DNA of 64,000 bases from Apostichopus japonicus. Lineage: Eukaryota > Echinodermata > Holothuroidea > Aspidochirotida > Stichopodidae. Location: assembly GCF_037975245.1 (NCBI RefSeq), contig NC_092571.1:22553917-22617916 (forward strand). The letters are read 5' to 3'. Below, piece after piece: positions 28,001 to 34,156 of this stretch. The position numbers and the translations under genes were made by a program. The notes under the pieces are model-generated. The model was not told the DNA's origin. It searched no databases and saw nothing but the letters and a program-made list of their open reading frames with translations. Within the stretch, counting starts at the first letter, position 1; each line of letters starts with the position of its first letter.

Positions 28001-31000
28001 CATATAAGTCTACACTGGTACGAGTGGGGTTCGAACCCACGCGGACATTTGTCCATTGGAACTTAAGTCCAACGCCTTAACCACTCGGCCATCGTACCAG
28101 CTACGATATAACACTTGGCTGAACTTTGCCAAAACGCCAAAACAAGCTAAAACAGATGGGTAAATGTATAATCCTATCTTTTGCTTCAAGCAACAACGTA
28201 GAAAAAGAAACTTAGTTAATTTCTTTTTGTATGAGAAAAAATTCATCACTGCTAGTTTTTCGATTAAAATGACTTCGTTGTATTGAACTTATCTATGTAG
28301 GCCTATGAATTGTTGTATGTCGGTCTTCGACAAGAAAGAAAAAATATGGAGAAAAAGGAGAACGGTGTCCATATAAGTCTACTCTGGTACGAGTGGGGTT
28401 CGAACCCACGCGGACATTTGTCCATTGGAACTTAAGTCCAACGCCTTAACCACTCGGCCATCGTACCAGCTACGCTATAAAACTTGGCTGAAGTTTGCCA
28501 ATAAAATGTAAAACAGATGGGTTAATGTATAACCTTAACTTTTGCTTCAAGGAACAACGTAGAAAAAAGAAACTTACTTATTTTCTTTTTTTGTGAGAAA
28601 TATTTCATCACTGCTAGTTTAAGATTAAAATAACTTCGTTGTATTGAATTTATCTATGTAGGGTCTATAAATTGTTGTTTGTCGGGATTCGACAAGAAAG
28701 AAAAAATATGGAGAAATAGGAGAACGCTATCCATATTAGACTACTCTGGTACGAGTGGGGTTCGAACCCACGCGGACATTTGTCCATTGGAACTTAAGTC
28801 CAACGCCTTAACCACTCGGCCATCGTACCAGCTACGATATAATAATTGGATACAATTTGCCAAAAAGCTAAAAAGATGGGAAAATGTAATTTAACATTTT
28901 CTTCAAGGAACAACGTAGAAAAGGATAACTTAGTTATGTTTTTTTTGTGTGTGAGAAATATATATTTCACACTGTAAGTTTAAGATTAAAATAACTTCGT
29001 TGTATTGAACTTATCGATTTAAATCCTATAAATTGTTGTATGTCGGGATTCGACAAGGAAGAAAAAGTAACGAGAAAAAGGAGAACGGTGTCCATAAAAG
29101 ACTACTCTGGTACGAGTGGGGTTCGAACCCACGCGGACATTTGTCCATTGGAACTTAAGTCCAACGCCTTAACCACTCGGCCATCGTACCAGCTACGATA
29201 TAATACTTGGCTGAAGTTTGCCAAAACACCAAAACAAGCTAAAACGGATGGGTAAATGTATAATCCTATCTTTTGCTTCAAGCAACAACGTAGAAAAAGA
29301 AACTTAGTTATTTTCTTTTTGTATGAGAAATATTTCATCACTGCTAGTTTAAGATTAAAATAACTTCGTTGTATTTAATTTATCTATGTAAGGCCTATAA
29401 ATTGTTGTTTGTCGGGATTCGACAAGGAAGAAAAAATAAGGAGAAATAGGAGAACGCTGTCCATATAAGACTACTCTGGTACGAGTGGGGTTCGAACTAA
29501 CGCGGACATTTGTCCATTGGAACTTAAGTCCAACGCCTTAACCACTCGGCCATCGTACCAGCTACGACATAATACTTGGCTAAAGTTTGCCAAAAAACAG
29601 CTAAAAAGATGGGTAAATGCATAATCTTAACTTTTGCTTCAAGGAACAACGTAGAAAAAGTAGCTTAGTTATTTTCTTTTTGTGTGAGAAATAATTCCAT
29701 CACTGCTAGTTTAAGATTAAAATAACTTCGTTGTATTGAACGTATATATGTAGATCCTACAAATTGTTGTTTGTCGGTCTTCGACAAGAAAGAAAAAGTA
29801 ACGAGAAAAAGGAGCACGGTGTCCAAATAAGACTACTCTGGTACGAGTGGGGTTCGAACCCACGCGGACATTTGTCCATTGGAACTTAAGTCCAACGCCT
29901 TAACCACTCGGCCATCGTAGCAGCTACGATATAACACTTGGCTGAAGTATGCCAAAACGCCAAAACAAGCTAAAACGGATGGGTAAATGTATAATCCTAT
30001 CTTTTGCTTCAAGCAACAACGTAGAAAAAGAAACTTAGTTATTTTCTTTTTGTATGAGAAATATTTCCATCACTGCTAGTTTAAGATTAAAATAACTTCG
30101 TTGTATTGAATTTATCTATGTAGGGCCTATAAATTGTTGTTTGTCGGGATTCGACAAGAAAGAAAAAATAAGGAGAAATAGGAGAACGCTGTACATATTA
30201 GACTACTCTGGTACGAGTGGGGTTCGAACCCACGCGGACATTTGTCCATTGGAACTTAAGTCCAACGCCTTAACCACTCGGCAATCGTACCAGCTACGAT
30301 ATAATACCTGGCTACAATTTACCAAAAAAACTAAAAAAGATTGGAAAATGTACCTAAACCTTTCTCCGAGGAACAATGAAGAAAAGGAAAGTTGTCAAAA
30401 ACTTTATTCTAATACAAGTGGGCTTCGAATTTACGCTGATATTTGTCCATTGGAACTTAAGACCATGGCCTTAATTCGTCTATAACATCGCTTCTAATAA
30501 TAATAATAACGATAAAACAAAGATTTATCATGCGCACGTATCCACCCAGAGAAGGGCGCTCAAGGCACTCAAGCTTGTCGCATACGGTGAGTCTTAAGCC
30601 TCTTTTTTAAAGGAGGAGACACTCTGATCCATCTTGATTTCAAGTGGTTACATATTCCAAAATGGTGGTGCAGCGACTGACAAATCATTACTAATTCAGA
30701 TCTATGTTATGGATGATTTTTGCAGACATTTTGATTAAAATATGTCAAAAACCAAAGTCTTGTTAGTTTTATATGAAATTAAGAGACTTGTCTTAAAATG
30801 TGAATAACATACGTACCTAAAACATATTTACTAGCGTAATTGGGCATCTGCTGCATCTTTTTAATAGTGCTAATAGACCGGCTGATGTACACTCGTGCCC
30901 TGTTGCGATCTGGTTGGAAAAAAAAAAGAAATTAGCAGCAAAATAGATCGTTATGATCACAATGTCTCGTAAAAGGCAGTCTTGTGTTATCTACAGGGCC

Positions 31001-32709
31001 TGATGTAAGAACTGGGATGAGAAGAATGAGAAAGGGATATAAAATCGTAACGCCCTTATAGACATGGCCAACGTAATACGTTTTCGTCTACGCACGTAGC
31101 CGCGCCTCACTTACGGCATGCACACAACACGAATATATTTACAGTTCACTTTCACAATGATAGCAGATATATTTCACATCTCGTATTGTGACGAAATGTA
31201 GTGGAGTTATGGTCATCCGTAGCAAATCGGAGGGTGTGTGTGAAGGGGGATGGTGCTGGATTGGTACTGTGGTGACCTCACTTGACTTATACTTTGACCC
31301 TTGGAGCAAGCATAGGGTGGTCTCTCCTCTTTTGCTCGTAATTTTACAGATTGAAGTATAACGTCGAGAGAAATGCGAAGTGATTATCTTATGTTTAAGT
31401 TAACATCGTGAGAAAGAGTCTCTAATATCAGTCGTTTAGACTTACTGCTTCTGGTCCACCAGTGTGGCTCTTTTAACACATTAATAATGTAAGGATGTTT
31501 CACTAGGCGATCCCAGATGTCGGTGGTTCCACATTTCGGCATTCCAAGGAGATAGAAATAAGGCAAGCATCTCATCGCATGTTCTGCATTAGACCAACAA
31601 AAACCTTGATACCCAGGTTGGAACCTCGGTGGAACGTTCTTAAACACCTATCAGATCAAAGAAGATAAACTGCACATGTTCAAACTGTCTCAAGTATCAT
31701 TCAAGTGATATCAGTTTAGCTATACCGAAATCGTTTGAACTATACCTCATGATATGTGCACATCAAAATTCTGTCCTTAACATAACTTAGTATAAATGGC
31801 ACGCCATAGAAAAGTATAGTTATGATATATGTGAACATGAAAGCTTGTTGAAGGCGTCTGCTGTCCAAGTATTGATGATGGACGCGAGGGTCAACTAATT
31901 AATGAGATAGCAAGATGCTTCAAAGGTACCGATGTATTCGTTTTGGAAAACCAAAAAAGAAGAAGTTTAATACTTACCACAGGAGCTAACCGCCGCATCT
32001 CTTCAGAAATATTCCAATCTCTCGTGAAGTCGTCAACCAATTCAACAGTTTTCCCACCACCTTTTCCACGTTTACCCTTTCGACCACCCTTTCCTACATT
32101 TTGTTTGGTATCTATTTCTTTCTCCTCCTCCTCCTCCTCCTTTGCAGCTTTTCCTTCATCATTGCCATTCTGCAAGTAATCCTGCTCATCGTGCCGATGA
32201 GATTTCTCGTTACCCTCTTCTATATCGTCGAGCTCGTGCAAACGATGATCATTTCCTCCATAGTACGTACTATCCCCAGCAGCTTCTCGCCGCTCGCTGT
32301 ACTCAAAGGCAACGTCAATCAAATCTTCTTGCTCAACTTCATTCGAATCTACTCCGATAGCTGATGTGTCTTGGTCGAGATCTGATTCCTGTTGGTCAGG
32401 ACCGTTGCTGTAGTTCGGATAGTCTTGTTCATAGCCATCATTGGACGTTAGGTCATGAGAATCTTCTTCTTGATGGATGCCGTCGCCTTGGTAAACACTA
32501 TTACCAACACTATTACCTATGATTTGCTGAGACTTCCTAACAATTTCTTCGACGTGAACCACGACGTCAGCGACCTTCAACTCGGCATGATGGTTTGGAG
32601 GAACATTAATTTCAGCAAATTCTTTCTCGGTTTTGTCATTTTCGTCAGAGTAGACAAAAGTCAGGTCTATGTAAATGACGATAATCACCAAGATAATAAG
32701 TCCCACCAT
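10598..32709 (-). CDS. CHST15-like carbohydrate sulfotransferase (type II Golgi membrane protein), seven exons
   Basis: Exons in transcription order: 32709-31978, 31647-31446, 30909-30817, 12901-12748, 11980-11827, 11402-11258, 10791-10598 (stop TGA). All are GT-AG with matching phase, encoding 557 residues, close to CHST15-type length. Residues 2-20 are a hydrophobic signal anchor. Residues 21-240 are a very acidic stem ending in a Glu run and a Lys/Gly stretch. The PAPS 5'-phosphosulfate loop is PKCGTTDIWDRL (about 281-292). The 3'-phosphate motif FREPVARLYSEYIYF spans exons 4-5. The C-terminal part (GVYSVFARDWLSVFPRDQ, RLEDW, NVGPML) also follows the CHST15/GalNAc4S-6ST pattern. Family role: PAPS-dependent sulfation of glycosaminoglycan GalNAc in the Golgi lumen; the exact acceptor is unknown. 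Intron 3 (12,902-30,816) holds the tRNA array. The frame stays open upstream of the ATG through an acceptor-like cag, so the short cytosolic N-terminus could be completed by an upstream exon. Confidence 0.9.
12962..13052. repeat. (TA)n microsatellite
   Basis: Long TA dinucleotide tract in the first part of sulfotransferase intron 3, about 60 bp beyond the exon 4 acceptor on the transcribed strand. Reading frames through it give only Tyr-Ile runs and are not genes. Confidence 0.9.
13352..13594 (+). pseudogene. Unidentified coding-like fragment
   Basis: An open stretch on the plus strand reads like real protein (e.g. RLTENKEAVALYEHIK, RHDFLSRLSPKLNRF) with balanced composition, unlike the surrounding AT-rich intron. 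It has no clear promoter and no partner exons were found. I do not recognise the family. It could be a captured or retrotransposed exon, or chance. It sits just outside the tRNA array, antisense to the host gene. Confidence 0.2.
13890..13972 (-). tRNA. tRNA-Leu(UAA), copy 1
   Basis: Cloverleaf as in the consensus: acceptor GGTACGA/TCGTACC with discriminator A, anticodon loop CTTAAGT (anticodon TAA), long class II variable arm, T loop TTCGAAC. One change: GGAC becomes GGAT in the variable arm, leaving a G-U pair. The flanking hairpin is degenerate. Confidence 0.88.
14264..14346 (-). tRNA. tRNA-Leu(UAA), copy 2
   Basis: Differs from consensus by G to A at position 9, between acceptor and D stems; stems intact. 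Hairpin loop GGATT (plus-strand reading). Confidence 0.88.
14636..14717 (-). tRNA. tRNA-Leu(UAA), copy 3, T-loop deletion
   Basis: One base is missing in the TTC of the T loop (loop TCGAAC, six bases), which also damages the internal B-box promoter. Probably inactive or weak. Loop type GGATT. Confidence 0.7.
15007..15088 (-). tRNA. tRNA-Leu(UAA), copy 4, T-loop deletion
   Basis: Same one-base T-loop deletion as copy 3, so the two descend from one damaged unit. Hairpin loop type GTCTT. Confidence 0.7.
15378..15460 (-). tRNA. tRNA-Leu(UAA), copy 5
   Basis: Consensus sequence. Loop type GGATT. Lies between damaged copies 4 and 6. Confidence 0.93.
15739..15820 (-). tRNA. tRNA-Leu(UAA), copy 6, T-loop deletion
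   Basis: Third carrier of the T-loop deletion. Its spacer is of another type (CTATCCATATTAG variant before the tRNA), so the deletion sits in different spacer backgrounds, suggesting conversion. Confidence 0.7.
16099..16181 (-). tRNA. tRNA-Leu(UAA), copy 7
   Basis: Consensus sequence. The only unit with hairpin loop GTCAT. Confidence 0.93.
16470..16552 (-). tRNA. tRNA-Leu(UAA), copy 8
   Basis: Consensus sequence. First member of a block repeated about 4,011 bp later (copy 19). Confidence 0.93.
16831..16913 (-). tRNA. tRNA-Leu(UAA), copy 9
   Basis: Consensus sequence. Upstream flank of the divergent TAATAATTGGATACAA type, shared with copies 20, 22, 24, 26 and 32. Confidence 0.93.
17192..17274 (-). 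tRNA. tRNA-Leu(UAA), copy 10
   Basis: One change, T to A, just 3' of the anticodon stem (CCAATGG to CCAAAGG). Structure kept. Confidence 0.9.
17561..17643 (-). tRNA. tRNA-Leu(UAA), copy 11
   Basis: One D-loop change (GAGTGG to GAGCGG); the A-box remains plausible. Confidence 0.9.
17922..18004 (-). tRNA. tRNA-Leu(UAA), copy 12
   Basis: Consensus sequence. Hairpin loop type GTCTT. Confidence 0.93.
18292..18374 (-). tRNA. tRNA-Leu(UAA), copy 13
   Basis: Consensus sequence. First of a three-unit block (13-15) repeated as 16-18 with period 1,094 bp. Confidence 0.93.
18654..18736 (-). tRNA. tRNA-Leu(UAA), copy 14, T-arm mutated
   Basis: Two changes replace the conserved C60-C61 by A-T, losing the G53-C61 pair and weakening the B box. 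Likely defective. Confidence 0.75.
19016..19098 (-). tRNA. tRNA-Leu(UAA), copy 15
   Basis: Consensus sequence. 3' flank of the CCAAATAAG type with GCACGG, shared with copies 18, 29 and 35. Confidence 0.93.
19386..19468 (-). tRNA. tRNA-Leu(UAA), copy 16
   Basis: Consensus sequence; equivalent of copy 13 in the 1,094-bp block but with loop type GTCTT, so the blocks differ slightly. Confidence 0.93.
19748..19830 (-). tRNA. tRNA-Leu(UAA), copy 17, T-arm mutated
   Basis: Carries the same two T-arm changes as copy 14, as expected from block duplication. Confidence 0.75.
20110..20192 (-). tRNA. tRNA-Leu(UAA), copy 18
   Basis: Consensus sequence; block equivalent of copy 15. Confidence 0.93.
20481..20563 (-). 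tRNA. tRNA-Leu(UAA), copy 19
   Basis: Consensus sequence; block equivalent of copy 8. Loop type GTCTT. Confidence 0.93.
20843..20925 (-). tRNA. tRNA-Leu(UAA), copy 20
   Basis: Consensus sequence; block equivalent of copy 9. Confidence 0.93.
21204..21286 (-). tRNA. tRNA-Leu(UAA), copy 21
   Basis: Consensus sequence. Equivalent of copy 10 in the 4.01-kb duplication but without its A change, so that mutation arose after the duplication or was converted away. Confidence 0.93.
21572..21654 (-). tRNA. tRNA-Leu(UAA), copy 22
   Basis: Consensus sequence. First of the two-unit, 728-bp higher-order repeat. Confidence 0.93.
21933..22015 (-). tRNA. tRNA-Leu(UAA), copy 23
   Basis: Consensus sequence. 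The spacer on its higher-coordinate side, which is its 5' flank, is interrupted by the LINE at 22,181. Confidence 0.93.
22280..25228 (-). CDS. LINE ORF2: endonuclease-reverse transcriptase (982 aa, intact)
   Basis: The N-terminal part has AP-endonuclease (EEP) signatures: FTNARSIRKN, ITESWL, GVVYRSPN, GDFNFPDINW and GTSDHD. The middle has a reverse transcriptase: PVSLTSVVCKVMES, DFQKAFDKVPH, SGVPQGSVLGPLLF and the catalytic FADD (KKFADDTKLY). The C-terminal thumb follows (RDLGIYID, VRPHLEYAVQAWNP). No stop or frameshift is seen over the full length, so the insertion is probably recent. The ATG overlaps the end of ORF1 by 13 nt, suggesting coupled translation. Function: target-primed reverse transcription of the element RNA. 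Confidence 0.93.
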   Translation of the reverse strand: MFKLNWGAMKSGISLDKDYVPSGGDYRRFESKISDSHSSNFRRHAKVHSFRDRLKIVFTNARSIRKNFAEFTVLLEDLKPDVFGITESWLREDIDSAEVSHPGYVVYRQDRRDTHNGVGGGVLLYVRDDIVSVEKSQLQGSFVNSVWCELSTNNSKRSRDVITVGVVYRSPNSSDDNDVVLFDSIRKAAKGDVVIMGDFNFPDINWIDGSSSRKGSNFLDVVQDCFLHQHVTFPTRGDNILDLVLSSNPSNVVDLTGLGKLGTSDHDILAFDVVCKVVSSISKEKVPDFSRSDTEAIETLLKGTDWINLFSDMSASQSWICFADKLKVIMENHVPWKNRRRKSSMPHWMNKKVRCAIRQKRRMWKLFRRTKSESLLAKFKIHQLKVECLVSDAKLNFEKSIALKIKDNPKAFFSYVRSKQKVKDAIVSLRAPQADKIVTDSQDVADLLNDYFVSVFTREDTSSIPDFQGGSDRPKLDTVLFSDDVVLKELLRLNVSKASGPDAIHPYLLKTLAHYFCVPLSLIFSKFMDEGYVPRDWRCANITPIFKKGDKTKPCNYRPVSLTSVVCKVMESIVKKSLVCHFSSQSLIRESQHGFCQKRSCLTNILEFMEDVTSSLNRQMSVDVVFLDFQKAFDKVPHQRLLLRLKSMGVIGNLLSWIGNWLGNREQRVVINGCASSWQNVTSGVPQGSVLGPLLFVAYINDIDGDILCTAKKFADDTKLYSEVSSKSDSEKFQADLDKIFSWSQGWQMLFNIDKCKVMHIGSSNQKFTYNLNGVELQEVSVERDLGIYIDSSLQPSKHCLEAAKRGNRVLGMIKRNFSFLKEDIVVRLYKQLVRPHLEYAVQAWNPYFAKDKEVLEKVQRRATRMISSLKRVPYYRRLQLLNLTTLELRRLRGDLIQVFKIVYGFDNLSFTDFFMFANSSCTRGHCLKLQKSHSRINIRHNFFSNRVVNEWNSLPEKVVLASSVNGFKNALDKHFKHCNRV
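25216..25705 (-). CDS. LINE ORF1 remnant: SGNH/GDSL esterase-like domain
   Basis: The reading frame is open from the 5' edge of the insert, beginning IGDSLVRYVDREFC: the GDSL catalytic-serine block lies at the very first codons. It continues through VVQVGTNNV and ends near DGLHLANTGASLFG, the His/Asp-containing block (D-x-x-H). CR1-clade ORF1 proteins often carry such an esterase domain. Everything N-terminal to GDSL is missing, so the copy is not autonomous in its present form. About 162 residues remain. Confidence 0.8.
25826..25908 (-). tRNA. tRNA-Leu(UAA), copy 24
   Basis: Consensus sequence; first tRNA beyond the LINE insertion. Confidence 0.93.
26186..26268 (-). tRNA. tRNA-Leu(UAA), copy 25
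   Basis: Consensus sequence; second position of the 728-bp two-unit repeat. Confidence 0.93.
26554..26636 (-). tRNA. tRNA-Leu(UAA), copy 26
   Basis: Consensus sequence; 728 bp after copy 24. Confidence 0.93.
26914..26996 (-). tRNA. tRNA-Leu(UAA), copy 27
   Basis: Consensus sequence; 728 bp after copy 25, with near-identical spacers. Confidence 0.93.
27282..27364 (-). tRNA. tRNA-Leu(UAA), copy 28
   Basis: Consensus sequence; the 728-bp series ends here, the higher-coordinate (5') flank being of another type. Confidence 0.93.
27645..27727 (-). tRNA. tRNA-Leu(UAA), copy 29
   Basis: Consensus sequence. Loop type GTCTT; spacer like copies 15 and 18. Confidence 0.93.
28016..28098 (-). tRNA. tRNA-Leu(UAA), copy 30
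   Basis: Consensus sequence. Loop type GTCTT; spacer like copy 12. Confidence 0.93.
28385..28467 (-). tRNA. tRNA-Leu(UAA), copy 31
   Basis: Consensus sequence. Loop type GTCTT; spacer like copy 13. Confidence 0.93.
28747..28829 (-). tRNA. tRNA-Leu(UAA), copy 32
   Basis: Consensus sequence; third occurrence of the copy 9/20 type of unit. Confidence 0.93.
29108..29190 (-). tRNA. tRNA-Leu(UAA), copy 33
   Basis: Consensus sequence; last intact copy toward the high-coordinate edge. Confidence 0.93.
29477..29559 (-). tRNA. tRNA-Leu(UAA), copy 34, T-stem broken
   Basis: Two substitutions turn the T-stem strand GTGGG into GTTAG, so it no longer pairs with CCCAC. Probably a pseudogene. Confidence 0.65.
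29839..29921 (-). tRNA. tRNA-Leu(UAA), copy 35, acceptor-stem mismatch
   Basis: Second acceptor base changed (GGTACGA to GCTACGA), giving a C-C mismatch. Activity doubtful. Confidence 0.7.
30209..30291 (-). tRNA. tRNA-Leu(UAA), copy 36
   Basis: One change (G9 to T). First copy on the transcribed strand of the host intron; stems intact. Confidence 0.85.
30408..30486 (-). pseudogene. Decayed tRNA-Leu(UAA) at array edge
   Basis: The anticodon arm (CATTGGAACTTAAG region on the plus strand) is still readable, but the acceptor stem, D arm and T arm have many changes. It marks the array boundary. Confidence 0.75.
30488..30690 (-). repeat. Degenerate LINE/SINE-type 3' tail with (TAA)n
   Basis: An ATAATAATAATAACG tract followed by gggcgctcaaggcactc, which resembles the complement of the gcgccttgagcacc tail at 56.6 kb. 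Such (TTA)n-ended tails are typical of L2-type LINEs and their SINEs. It abuts the edge of the tRNA array. Confidence 0.4.
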
Positions 32710-33616
32710 TAATCTAAACTGTGGATGTAAGAATAGAAAACAAAATGTTTTTCGTCTGCAAGTTCCAATAAGAACAGCTGTTTACTCAACCTGTCTGTAT
32801 ACCTGCAACTTCAGCTTGTAACATCAGACAGTCGGCATTGTGGATCATATGGTCACATGCACTATAAACTATTTTACACTCTTGCTGGTTATAAACTGAA
32901 TAGCATTTTGAGAATTATCATCGTTTTTGGGACAGGTTACCCCTTTTAACGTTGATTCCGAGGACACCATTAAAAGGATTGCTTTATGCATGACGATGAT
33001 TGCTTAGCAAACTTATTGAAAATGTTTCTGAATCTTTAGGCGAAAACCACATCCTAATAGCATGTTGAATCGCAAATACATGAAGTTTTCAAACTTTAGG
33101 GTAATTTATAAATGCATCTGGCAACAGTAGAATAGATGATATCATCAGGGCACTGCAGCTGAAATGTATTTGCTTTTCGTTTATATTTGTCAATCATTTA
33201 TCCACAGAGGGAAAGAATATTTCTACTAGAAAGATACATTTTGATGAATTTCATGAAGTACAGAGAACAAATAAACAAACATTTCAAATGTCTCTTTTTT
33301 TTCAAGGATAAATCAGTTGCCCAGATGACATCACAGCCCCCTGTTGTGATCCAACTTCCTGAAGTAATTGCTGGTTTAACCAGTAAAATTAGGTGACATT
33401 CAATCAACCATATCTTGATCTGTTGGGCAAGATATTGAGACTAATTTTTCAACTAGCCGAGGGGAATATTTCTCTCTTCAATATAAGCTACATATCGTTT
33501 GTCACCAGAAAATTCTTTCAGATACTTCTTAGCATCTATGTCCTCTATGCCTACAGTCAAGAGGAAATGAACTGAATAATGAACAAACCAATTAACAAAG
33601 CAAGGCTTTCCTATTC
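32710..33616. other. Region upstream of the sulfotransferase first exon
   Basis: On the minus strand the sulfotransferase frame remains open through a cag acceptor-like site about 12 nt before the ATG. This could be the 5' UTR/promoter or an intron leading to an upstream exon; I cannot tell which. No other gene is seen. Confidence 0.3.
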
Positions 33617-34156
33617 CTCTAGAGCAGGGTTTCCCTAACTTTATCCCCACAAACCCCCTGTGGATATTAGAGTTGTCAACGAGCCCCAAACTTTTCGAGA
33701 CACGATTTGAGTCATTATTATACCATAATACGCATACCAGTGCTTCAAAAAAGATCAAGTTCATCGTGTAATATTGTTATGGAAAAAAAAACAAGAGATG
33801 AACAAATATTTATTTGGAAACTTCAAGATCAGATCAGCTCTTTATCTTCACGACGTACTGTCATTCGTACACCAACTTCACCAAAGCCATGCGGCCTGTT
33901 TCTGTTTCATAATTCAGTAATTTATCACGTGCACGGAACGGTACTATGGCACAATATGCGTATGGAACGCGAAAAGAGTTTGTCGATAGGTACGACTTTT
34001 GTACATTACTGTAAGTTATATGATATATCAGATTTTAGTTCAACAAAAAGTTCTCTAGTTTTGACTTTCAGAAATGTCTCACGAACCCCTGGGATGGACT
34101 CACGCACCCCCTGGGGATTCATGTACCCCTGCAGTTAGGGAACCCCTGCTCTAGAG
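33617..34156. mobile_element. hAT-type MITE
   Basis: Body 33,625-34,148 (524 bp). Inverted termini CAGGGTTTCCCTAA / TTAGGGAACCCCTG and a perfect 8-bp target duplication ctctagag at 33,617-33,624 and 34,149-34,156. Both are hallmarks of hAT transposons. No transposase is encoded; the 143-codon frame inside is incidental. Confidence 0.85.

Larger units (their letters stand above)
13625..30490 (-). repeat. Tandem array of 36 tRNA-Leu(UAA) units, 360-374 bp each, inside sulfotransferase intron 3
   Basis: Each unit has one 82-83-nt tRNA on the minus strand and a spacer of about 280 bp. Read on the minus strand, the spacer has a TATA-like TATATCG about 10 nt before the tRNA. After the tRNA come T-runs (TTTTT or TTTTTT) 25-45 nt downstream, suitable as Pol III terminators, then a small hairpin TGTCG-loop-CGACA. 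The first unit (13,625-13,860) has lost its tRNA except a ggtac remnant, and the last (30,399-30,490) is badly decayed. Higher-order copies are visible: 18,292-19,385 recurs at 19,386-20,480 (period 1,094); 16,470-17,200 recurs at 20,481-21,210 (offset about 4,011); the 21,572/21,933 pair recurs with period 728 at 25,826, 26,554 and 27,282. A CR1-like LINE splits the unit after copy 23. Confidence 0.95.

Noticed and set aside
13890-30291. A tRNA-derived SINE family instead of tRNA genes
   Set aside because: Copies are strictly tandem and same-strand, with no target duplications or A-rich/LINE tails, and 24 retain a perfect cloverleaf.
13906-30485. Many near-identical small ORFs of about 60-115 codons across the array (peptides containing THADICPLELKSNALTTR or VVKALDLSSNGQMSAW)
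   Set aside because: They are translations of the tRNA-Leu gene in either direction plus spacer, not proteins.
13625-30490. CRISPR-like appearance (conserved repeats with varying spacers)
   Set aside because: The conserved part folds as tRNA-Leu, the spacers are themselves repeated, and the genome is eukaryotic.
33707-34138. A 143-codon ORF
   Set aside because: It lies wholly inside the hAT-type MITE and has no transposase features.
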